Assembly (NCBI GenBank): GCA_002315595.1
Contig: DCHG01000055.1
Location: 12,386-18,212, forward strand
DNA length: 5,827 nucleotides
Source: Clostridiales bacterium UBA1758
Lineage (GTDB): Bacteria; Bacillota; Clostridia; Oscillospirales; UBA1758
Direction: 5' to 3'
Of the stretch, positions 1 to 5,172 are shown piece by piece. The translations under genes were made by a program, and so were the position numbers. How positions within the stretch are numbered: the stretch's first letter is position 1; each line of letters opens with the position of its first letter. The notes beneath the pieces are model-generated. The model did not search any database and was not told the DNA's origin. It saw only the letters and a list, made by a program, of their open reading frames with translations.

Positions 1-4
1 AGGA

Positions 5-25
5 ATGTTTTTTTGTCAAAAACAT
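5..25. repeat. Small perfect inverted repeat at the left edge
   Basis: ATGTTTTT (5-12) and AAAAACAT (18-25) form a perfect 8-bp stem with a 5-base loop. No T-run follows on the plus strand and no gene end is visible to its left, so I cannot say whether it is the terminator of an upstream gene, an operator, or chance in AT-rich DNA. Confidence 0.35.
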
Positions 26-41
26 GATACTATTATCTCGA

Positions 42-54
42 TTTTCGGCGAAAA
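42..54. promoter_or_regulatory. Odd-centred palindrome, possible operator upstream of the acetyltransferase promoter
   Basis: TTTTCG-G-CGAAAA is a perfect 6-1-6 palindrome lying about 30 bases upstream of the -35 box of the acetyltransferase gene. The geometry would suit a dimeric regulator, but it is short and seen only once, so this is a suggestion. Confidence 0.25.
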
Positions 55-82
55 CGGGGCGTTATAATCTTTTGGTGTGATA

Positions 83-111
83 TTTACATTTAGAAAACTG
101 TTTGGTATAAT
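83..111 (+). promoter_or_regulatory. Sigma-A-type promoter of the AAC(3)-family gene
   Basis: The -35 box is TTTACA (83-88). A 17-base spacer follows, then a consensus -10 box TATAAT (106-111). Transcription should start near 118, giving a leader of about 22 bases with AGGA (127-130) nine bases before the ATG at 140. A second TATAAT at 63-68 has no acceptable -35 partner and is a weaker candidate. Confidence 0.75.
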
Positions 112-139
112 ATAAAAAATATTCATAGGAAGTGGGAAA

Positions 140-940
140 ATGGTTACAAAAGAGGATCTGAAAAAAGGGTTTGCCGAACTCGGTCTTCGTGCGGGCATGA
201 AGGTCAATGTTCACTCGTCGCTTTCAAGTTTCGGTCATGTGGAGGGCGGTGCGGACACCGTTATCGACGCTTTGATGGAAACACTGACGGAAGAAGGCAC
301 GCTGATGATGCCCTCTTTCAATCACGGTGCACCGTATCAGCACGGTGAGATCTTTGATGTCCGCAAAACAAAAAGCGTCAGCGGCATCATCACCGACACC
401 TTTTGGAGAAGGGAAGGCGTTCGTCGCAGTTTGAACTGCACCCATCCGTTTGCGGTATGGGGCAAGGATGCCGACCGCTATGTCGCCAACCTCACTTGTG
501 AAAAGGTTTGCGAAGATGCCTCACCGATCGGTCAGATGTACCACGACGGCGGCTATGTCCTGCTTCTCGGTGTGGATTACGGCTCGAATACATTCCATCA
601 TTTTGTGGAAGAATCCGTCAACTGTCCGTGTTTGGAACTTTCCAAGCCGTATCCGGCAAAGGGTTGGAACGGCGAAGATTACGAGGTGCGCACATGGAAT
701 TGGCGTAACGGACGTTGTCCGTTTGACGATCCGCAGTGGAAACCGCGGGAAGTTCCGCGATACACTGCGGATATGGACGCTTCGGGCGTTGCAAAGAAAA
801 TAAAGATCGGTGAAGCGACTGTGACTTTTTACGCCATGCAGGAGGCATACCCGATCATTTTGAAAAATCTGACCGATGGCGGTCACGGCTTCCCGCCCTG
901 TTCGGGTTGCACCATTCGCCCTGCAAAGAACAATTTCTAG
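140..940 (+). CDS. AAC(3)-family N-acetyltransferase (YokD-like)
   Basis: A 266-residue protein of the AAC(3) (Antibiotic_NAT) family, which moves an acetyl group from acetyl-CoA to an amine; the founding members acetylate the 3-amino group of 2-deoxystreptamine aminoglycosides. Family landmarks appear in order: VHSSLSSFG (24-32), a GTLMMPSF strand (53-60), the THPF motif (101-104), and LLGVDYGSNT (142-151) followed by H154 and E157, which align with the catalytic His/Glu pair region of AAC(3)-II-type enzymes. The length is typical. It has eight cysteines (100, 120, 124, 162, 164, 193, 254, 257), including CxC and a C-terminal CxxC, which could bind a metal; that is inference. It stands alone behind its own promoter and ends at a terminator. 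No mobile-element or resistance-cassette context is visible, so the true substrate is unknown and drug resistance should not be assumed. The family call is confident. Confidence 0.9.
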   Translation: MVTKEDLKKGFAELGLRAGMKVNVHSSLSSFGHVEGGADTVIDALMETLTEEGTLMMPSFNHGAPYQHGEIFDVRKTKSVSGIITDTFWRREGVRRSLNCTHPFAVWGKDADRYVANLTCEKVCEDASPIGQMYHDGGYVLLLGVDYGSNTFHHFVEESVNCPCLELSKPYPAKGWNGEDYEVRTWNWRNGRCPFDDPQWKPREVPRYTADMDASGVAKKIKIGEATVTFYAMQEAYPIILKNLTDGGHGFPPCSGCTIRPAKNNF

Positions 941-980
941 AAAAAAGCCCCGTTTGCATCGGCAAACGGGGTGATTTTTA
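941..980. terminator. Bidirectional intrinsic terminator between convergent genes
   Basis: CCCCGTTTGC (948-957) and GCAAACGGGG (962-971) make a perfect 10-bp GC-rich stem with an ATCG loop. On the plus strand it is followed by TGATTTTTA. On the minus strand it is followed by CTTTTTT, from the A-run at 941-946. It therefore ends both the acetyltransferase gene (stop 938-940) and the carboxypeptidase gene (stop 978-980). The minus-strand U-tract is the better one. Confidence 0.92.
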
Positions 981-2351
981 CAGTTTATCGGTAGAAACGA
1001 CTTCTTCGGGTTCGACTTCTTCGGTGACTTCAACGGAGTTCAAATAGGTTTTTAACTTAACTAAAAGCGCTGCGGCTTCGCCCCATGTGATGTTGGATTT
1101 TGGATTGAATTTTCCGTCGCTTCCCGTCATAATTCCGTTGTGTGCAAGTTTTTGGACGCTTTGGAACGCCCACCAGGAGATCTTGCCCATATCCGAATAA
1201 TCGATCATACAGATCGTGTTGTCCTCGATCGCATTTGCAACGGCAACGGCGATCGTTTCACGCGTAGAGGTCTTATTCGGGTTAAATTTTCCGTCGCTTC
1301 CGACCATCAATCCCGCCTTTGCGATGTTTTCGACCGCGGAATAGTAGTACGCTGTTTTGTCGAGATCACTGAAACTCGGCATCTCACCGTCGGCTTCGGG
1401 CGCGATTAGGGAGTAAAGAACGGCAAAATCGGCACGCGTGATCGGGGCGGATGGATTGACAACAAAGGGAACGGGGAGTTCTTTTCCGTTCAAAAGTTCG
1501 GTAAAATATGGCTCCGACCAGTGTCCTTTGACTTTGGAAAGTTTGTCAACGGAACGCACCGTGGTGAGAATATAACCGCCCGTGTTATCCGAAGAATACG
1601 ATACTAAACCGTCGACCTTTTCGGGTACAGTCGTTGTCCGATAGATATAATACTCCGTGCCGTCACCACGGTCGAACGTGAATTCTTTGCCGGAGGTCAA
1701 TGCGGCAACATATTCTTCCAGACACCAGCCGTTTTCGGTGATGATCTGTGCATGGGGTATTCCGACATAACGATAATGCCATGCTTCTCCGCCGATCATC
1801 GTCAGGGGACGTTTTGCGTCGGTGTAGCGGAGAATGAAGCCGAATTTTGCGGCGTTTGCGTTGATCCATTTGCCGACGGCAGTATTGCCGAGATTGGACG
1901 AAAGCGTACCGTCAAGCGAAATGTCGATGGCAAGACCGAGTTGATGTTCGCTTGTTCCGGGAGGGGCGGTATAGACGGCGGTTGCGTCATACGCCTGCTG
2001 ATAGGTCATGCCGTTGCTTTGACGCGTTGCGACACGATTGTTAAAAAGCGTTTTTTGCGTGGAATAGGAACGGTATCCGCTGAGTGGACTCGGGGCGGTA
2101 TAGCCCGCCTTTTTTGCGGCGACGAGAAGATTTGTCAGTGCAGTTGCCGCAGCCGAACGCATTTCAACCGATGTCGTACCGACTTTGATGAGGTCATTTG
2201 CGACATAGGAGGACGCGATCGAATGGTTTTTATTGACGAGCCAAAGAAGTTCGGTATCGTCCGAAGCCGACAGGGCGTTTGCAGGGTCGATGGGAATCAG
2301 CGGCAACATCAAAACCGCAAGAAAAACACAGATGAATTTTTTGAATTTCAT
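978..2351 (-). CDS. Secreted D-Ala-D-Ala carboxypeptidase (VanY / peptidase M15B) with SLH repeats
   Basis: A 457-residue exported zinc peptidase expected to trim the terminal D-Ala from peptidoglycan stem peptides. Residues 1-27 are a Sec signal peptide (KFKK, a hydrophobic core, cleavage near ANA). The M15B domain spans about 35-215. It contains GYRSYSTQ (92-99), SEHQLGLAID (134-143; zinc ligands H136 and D143) and EAWHYRYVG (189-197; catalytic E189, zinc ligand H192), so the active site is intact. After a linker come three SLH units, about 275-320 (degenerate), 325-378 and 383-437; the last two share SDGKFNP 59 residues apart. SLH units bind secondary wall polymers and should hold the enzyme on the cell surface. 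An acidic tail (TEEVEPEE) ends the protein. GGAGGT (2358-2363) lies six bases before the ATG. There are no vanRS/HAX neighbours, so it reads as a wall-maintenance enzyme, not a glycopeptide-resistance gene. Confidence 0.92.
   Translation of the reverse strand: MKFKKFICVFLAVLMLPLIPIDPANALSASDDTELLWLVNKNHSIASSYVANDLIKVGTTSVEMRSAAATALTNLLVAAKKAGYTAPSPLSGYRSYSTQKTLFNNRVATRQSNGMTYQQAYDATAVYTAPPGTSEHQLGLAIDISLDGTLSSNLGNTAVGKWINANAAKFGFILRYTDAKRPLTMIGGEAWHYRYVGIPHAQIITENGWCLEEYVAALTSGKEFTFDRGDGTEYYIYRTTTVPEKVDGLVSYSSDNTGGYILTTVRSVDKLSKVKGHWSEPYFTELLNGKELPVPFVVNPSAPITRADFAVLYSLIAPEADGEMPSFSDLDKTAYYYSAVENIAKAGLMVGSDGKFNPNKTSTRETIAVAVANAIEDNTICMIDYSDMGKISWWAFQSVQKLAHNGIMTGSDGKFNPKSNITWGEAAALLVKLKTYLNSVEVTEEVEPEEVVSTDKL
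1108..1301 (-). repeat. Direct repeat inside the SLH coding region
   Basis: The same 17 bases, AATTTTCCGTCGCTTCC on the plus strand, occur at 1108-1124 and 1285-1301. They are exactly 177 bases (59 codons) apart and in frame. They encode the GSDGKFN core of SLH units 2 and 3, so the repeat reflects domain duplication. Confidence 0.85.
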
Positions 2352-2380
2352 TTGATGACCTCCGAAACTGGGTTAAAGGT

Positions 2381-2389
2381 ATTCTAACA
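2381..2389 (-). promoter_or_regulatory. Extended -10 promoter of the VanY-SLH gene
   Basis: Read on the minus strand, TATG-T-TAGAAT matches the Gram-positive TRTGnTATAAT extended -10 pattern. No good -35 box is found 16-18 bases upstream, as is common for extended -10 promoters. The predicted start near 2374 leaves a leader of about 22 bases containing GGAGGT. Confidence 0.55.
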
Positions 2390-2427
2390 TAAATTTTGAT
2401 ATAATTCTATATTTTTGCCTGAAAATA

Positions 2428-2436
2428 TGTTAGAAT
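2428..2436 (+). promoter_or_regulatory. Extended -10 promoter of the flavoprotein gene
   Basis: TATG-T-TAGAAT on the plus strand is the mirror copy of the box serving the divergent gene. A clear -35 box is absent at 17-base spacing. TTGCCT (2415-2420) with GATACT (2440-2445) is a poorer alternative with a 19-base spacer. Transcription from the extended -10 would start near 2443. AAGGA (2455-2459) sits seven bases before the ATG. Confidence 0.55.
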
Positions 2437-2466
2437 AAAGATACTATCGGAAATAAGGATGAGATT

Positions 2467-3672
2467 ATGAAGCAGATCATTGTCATCGGCGGAGGTGCCG
2501 CGGGAATGATGGCGGCGATCACGGCGGCAAAAGCAGGTGCCGAAGTGATGTTGCTTGAACGCCAACCGAGGGTTGGCAGAAAACTTCTCGCCACGGGAAA
2601 CGGAAGATGCAATATTACAAATAAGTATACAAAAAGTTCGAACTATCACGGAAACAAACCGAATTTCGTGAATTACGCACTTGAAAAGTTCTGCGTTGAC
2701 GATACGGTCGACTTCTTCTCTTCGATCGGACTTGTGGTCAAATTCGAGCCTTCCGGGCGTGCTTACCCCTATACCGATCAGGCGGGAAGCGTGGTCGATG
2801 TGTTGCGGTTTGAAATGGAACGGCTCGGCATCAAGGTCAAATGTGACTGCACGGTACGCTCGATGACGAGAAAAAAAGATTTTGTTTTGGATACCACCGA
2901 GGGAAAACTGACGGCTTCCGCGGTCATTGTTGCCGCCGGAGGTGCCGCAAGCGCGAAACTCGGCGGTACTTCGTTGGGATATGAAATTTTGGGCGCGTTC
3001 GGTCATGAAAAGACGAAACTTTTTGCATCCCTTGTCCAACTGAAAACCGACACTGCGATCATCCGTGCCTTAAAGGGGATCAAAACGGACGCATCGGTTA
3101 AGATTGTTTCAAAACGAGGAAAAGTCATCGCCGAAAGTGTCGGCGAAGTCCTTTTCACCGAATACGGGATCAGCGGTCCCGCGATCTTTGAGGTATCACG
3201 AAACGCCGTCGGTTGTACGGCGGTGCTTGACCTCATGCAGGAGTATTCGCTTTCAACTCTTGAACAAATGCTGACGCAACGAAAAAATGCGCGTCCGAAT
3301 ACGACGCTGGAAGAATATCTGACGGGTATGCTCAACAAACGGATCGGTCAGTGTGCGCTGAAATATGCGGGGCTTGCTTTATCACGCAATGCGGGAACGC
3401 TGAACCGTGATGAAGTTGAACGCGTTGCGCGTTCGATCAAATCGTTTGAACTTGCCGTGACAGGGAACACGGGGCTTGAAAATGCACAGGTCACGGCGGG
3501 CGGAATTTTGACAGAGGACTTTGATCCGTCGACGATGGAAAGTAAACTCGTCAAGGGCCTGTACGCCGTGGGCGAGGTGTTGGACATCGACGGCGACTGC
3601 GGGGGCTACAACCTCCAATGGGCCTGGTCCAGCGGGCATCTGGCAGGACATCTGCTAGCAAAAAAAGGTTGA
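2467..3672 (+). CDS. BaiN / HI0933-family FAD-dependent oxidoreductase
   Basis: A 401-residue flavoprotein of the HI0933 (YhiN/BaiN) family, the usual full length. The N-terminal Rossmann fold shows GGGAAG (8-13) and E31, the expected ribose-binding acid, then the family signature GNGRCNITN (44-52). LFTEYGISGPAI (229-240) lies in the middle domain. The C-terminal FAD loop has TMESK (356-360), GEVLDIDGDCGGYN (369-382) and QWAWSSG (384-390). Clostridium scindens BaiN has been assigned a step in bile-acid 7-dehydroxylation, but homologues occur in many bacteria lacking that pathway. No bai gene is adjacent, so the substrate here is unknown. The start is fixed by AAGGA seven bases upstream and by the Rossmann motif. 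The last ~39 codons change style sharply: codons 363-390 have 27 of 28 ending in G or C, against 16 of 28 just before. The stop codon lies within the terminator stem. Confidence 0.9.
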   Translation: MKQIIVIGGGAAGMMAAITAAKAGAEVMLLERQPRVGRKLLATGNGRCNITNKYTKSSNYHGNKPNFVNYALEKFCVDDTVDFFSSIGLVVKFEPSGRAYPYTDQAGSVVDVLRFEMERLGIKVKCDCTVRSMTRKKDFVLDTTEGKLTASAVIVAAGGAASAKLGGTSLGYEILGAFGHEKTKLFASLVQLKTDTAIIRALKGIKTDASVKIVSKRGKVIAESVGEVLFTEYGISGPAIFEVSRNAVGCTAVLDLMQEYSLSTLEQMLTQRKNARPNTTLEEYLTGMLNKRIGQCALKYAGLALSRNAGTLNRDEVERVARSIKSFELAVTGNTGLENAQVTAGGILTEDFDPSTMESKLVKGLYAVGEVLDIDGDCGGYNLQWAWSSGHLAGHLLAKKG

Positions 3673-3692
3673 GCTTCCGCTCAACCTTTTTT
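3661..3692. terminator. Bidirectional intrinsic terminator overlapping the flavoprotein stop codon
   Basis: GGTTGAGC (3667-3674) pairs with GCTCAACC (3679-3686) around a TTCC loop, flanked by A6 (3661-3666) and T6 (3687-3692). It is perfect on both strands. It serves the plus-strand flavoprotein gene, whose TGA (3670-3672) is in the left arm, and the minus-strand nagB operon, whose stop is at 3703-3705. Confidence 0.93.
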
Positions 3693-3702
3693 CTTTTGCA
3701 AA

Positions 3703-4434
3703 TCAGCCCTTGTAGCCGATCTCGTCGGCCAGAGCCTGTTCCAGGATCACCACAGCATCACGATGGAGGCGCATGAAGGTACAGGGGCACTTGGGATCGA
3801 TTTTGTCGGACAGCAGCAGCTTGCGCATGGCATCCTGCTTGCTGCCGGCCACGATCATCAACAGCTTCTTGGCACGCATGATGTTGCCCATACCCATGGT
3901 CACGGCAAAACGGGGCACCTCGTCACGGCTGGCGAAGAAACGCTGGTTGGCGTCGATGGTGGACTCGTCCAGCACCTCCTGATGGGCGCCGTCATACAGC
4001 TTCTCGCCGGGCTCATTGAAGCCCAGATGGCCATCGGGGCCTACGCCCAGCACCTGCACGTCGATGTCAGTCTTATTGAGGACGGCATTGAACTCCCGGA
4101 GGTTTGCCTCCACACTGCCGATACCCTTGGCCACATAGGTGTTGGCCTTGTCGATGTTGATGTGGTCGAACAGGTTGTCATCCATGAAGTAACGATAGCT
4201 CTGGTCATGGGAGGGGGCCAGGCCCACATACTCATCCAGGTTCACGCTGTGAACGCGGGAGAAGTCCAGCTTCTCCTCATGACAGCGACGGGACAGCTCC
4301 TGATACATCCCTACAGGGCTGGAGCCGGTAGCCAGGCCCAGGGTGCAATCGGGCTTTTCGCGGACGATCTTTTCAATAATATCGGCACCGAGGCGGCTGG
4401 CCTCGGCATGATCCTTGGCAATGATAACTTTCAT
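3703..4434 (-). CDS. nagB: Glucosamine-6-phosphate deaminase
   Basis: A 243-residue cytosolic enzyme converting glucosamine-6-phosphate and water to fructose-6-phosphate and ammonia, a reversible step linking amino-sugar use to glycolysis. Landmarks are LATGSSPVGMY (34-44, phosphate-binding loop), NLDEYVGL (65-72; D67 is the expected general base, D72 in E. coli), and GVGPDGHLGFNEPG (130-143). There D134, H136 and E141 keep the spacing of E. coli D141, H143 and E148. DESTIDANQRFF (156-167) is also typical. The length matches the short Bacillus subtilis type (about 242) and lacks the extra C-terminal part of the allosteric E. coli enzyme. AAGGAG (4441-4446) is six bases before the ATG. It is the last gene of the glmM operon, 57 bases after the acetyltransferase-like gene. 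Codon use is GC-ending, unlike the left half of the window. Confidence 0.95.
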   Translation of the reverse strand: MKVIIAKDHAEASRLGADIIEKIVREKPDCTLGLATGSSPVGMYQELSRRCHEEKLDFSRVHSVNLDEYVGLAPSHDQSYRYFMDDNLFDHINIDKANTYVAKGIGSVEANLREFNAVLNKTDIDVQVLGVGPDGHLGFNEPGEKLYDGAHQEVLDESTIDANQRFFASRDEVPRFAVTMGMGNIMRAKKLLMIVAGSKQDAMRKLLLSDKIDPKCPCTFMRLHRDAVVILEQALADEIGYKG

Positions 4435-4440
4435 TATAAT

Positions 4441-4456
4441 CTCCTTTATTCAGGAG
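4441..4456 (-). promoter_or_regulatory. Possible hairpin masking the nagB ribosome-binding site
   Basis: On the minus strand CTCCT, six bases, then AGGAG form a 5-bp inverted repeat. The right arm is the nagB Shine-Dalgarno core. The stem abuts the larger palindrome at 4456-4474. A 5-bp stem is weak alone, so a role in translation control is speculative. Confidence 0.35.
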
Positions 4457-4474
4457 GCGACCGTCAGGGTCGCC
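4456..4474. repeat. GGCGACC/GGTCGCC palindrome, REP-like interspersed element candidate
   Basis: GGCGACC (4456-4462) and GGTCGCC (4468-4474) form a perfect 7-bp stem with a 5-base loop, inside the 57-base gap between two operon genes. On the minus strand it is preceded by CCGTAGGGG. From memory, motifs of the form GTAGGGGCGACC...GGTCGCC are scattered through intergenic regions of Oscillospiraceae genomes. I cannot verify the copy number here. It has no U-tract and so is not an obvious terminator. Confidence 0.6.
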
Positions 4475-4491
4475 CCTACGGTTTTGGTTTG

Positions 4492-5172
4492 TCAGCTTCG
4501 TTTTTCGATGTGGTCTTTGTCCTTGTAGATGCAGCCCTCGGGTACAACACCGCGGACGCAGGAGGTGGGATAGACGCTCACGTCACGGCCCAGCACGGTA
4601 CCGGGATTGAGAACGCTGTTACAGCCCACTTCCACCCGGTCACCCAGCATGGCGCCCACCTTCTTACGGCCGGTCTCAACGATCTCAGCGCCGTCCTTCA
4701 CCTCCACCAGTTTCTTGTCGGACTTGACGTTGCTGGTGATGGAGCCGGCACCCATATGGGACTTGTAGCCCAAAATGGAGTCGCCCACATAGTTGTAGTG
4801 GGGCACCTGCACATTGTCAAAGAGGATCACGTTTTTCAGCTCGGTGGAGTTGCCCACCACGCAGTTGTCGCCCACCAACGCGCTGCCGCGGATGAAGGCG
4901 CACTGACGCACCTCGGTCTTATGGCCGATAATGCAGGGGCCGTGGAGATAGGCGGTCTTAAAGACGGTGGCATCGTTGGCCACCCACACATCCTCGAGAA
5001 CATTGCCGTCCCAATCGGTGGGATGGTGGTACTCGGTCATATCCAGCGCGGCGCCGATGGTCAAAATCAGATCCGAGATACCTGCCAACGCTTCCCACGG
5101 ATAGGTAAAGCCCCGCAAGTACTCCGCGGCCCTCGTATGATCCAGATCATACAGATCGATGATTTTCAGCAT
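4492..5172 (-). CDS. Stand-alone GlmU-like left-handed beta-helix acetyltransferase
   Basis: A 226-residue protein made mostly of hexapeptide repeats from about residue 62 to 212, resembling only the C-terminal acetyltransferase half of GlmU. Aligning by eye to E. coli GlmU (numbering from memory), the active-site residues fall at the same spacing: R95 (R333), K113 (K351), H125 (catalytic H363), Y128 (Y366), N148 (N386) and K154 (K392). N377 is replaced by H139. PHYNYVGDS (124-132) and MGAGSITSN (140-148) are the clearest motifs. Residues 1-60 are too short for a uridylyltransferase domain and show no nucleotide-binding loop. Such proteins are often labelled UDP-GlcNAc pyrophosphorylase, which the sequence does not support. 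The likely role is acetylation of glucosamine-1-phosphate. The start at 5172 is chosen because GAGGTG (5181-5186) precedes it and its ATG overlaps the glmM stop as TAATG. A longer frame up to 5244 lies inside glmM. Confidence 0.8.
   Translation of the reverse strand: MLKIIDLYDLDHTRAAEYLRGFTYPWEALAGISDLILTIGAALDMTEYHHPTDWDGNVLEDVWVANDATVFKTAYLHGPCIIGHKTEVRQCAFIRGSALVGDNCVVGNSTELKNVILFDNVQVPHYNYVGDSILGYKSHMGAGSITSNVKSDKKLVEVKDGAEIVETGRKKVGAMLGDRVEVGCNSVLNPGTVLGRDVSVYPTSCVRGVVPEGCIYKDKDHIEKRS

Larger units (their letters stand above)
2380..2437. promoter_or_regulatory. 12-bp perfect inverted repeat spanning the divergent promoters
   Basis: TATTCTAACATA (2380-2391) and TATGTTAGAATA (2426-2437) are perfect reverse complements separated by 34 AT-rich bases. 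Each arm read outward is an extended -10 box, so the symmetry may simply be two like promoters back to back. A shared dimer or tetramer operator is the alternative. Symmetry breaks at the next base on both sides. Confidence 0.7.

Noticed and set aside
1108..1301. CRISPR-like or mobile direct repeat
   Set aside because: There are just two copies, both in frame and encoding the same SLH motif, so protein-domain duplication explains them.
140..2351. Antibiotic-resistance island (AAC(3) plus VanY)
   Set aside because: The two genes are convergent with separate promoters, there are no van regulatory or ligase genes, and there is no transposase, integron or cassette end. Both families are common as chromosomal genes in commensal Clostridia.
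1752..2387. 211-codon plus-strand frame opposite the VanY-SLH gene
   Set aside because: It is the shadow of a gene with intact catalytic motifs, and its product is arginine- and cysteine-rich with no recognisable domain.
2407..3039. 210-codon minus-strand frame opposite the flavoprotein gene
   Set aside because: It overlaps the Rossmann-fold coding region and the divergent promoter region, and the product resembles no family.
2467..3672. Bile-acid 7-dehydroxylation locus
   Set aside because: Only the flavoprotein family matches. No baiB-type ligase, baiE dehydratase or transporter is adjacent, and HI0933-family proteins are widespread without this pathway.
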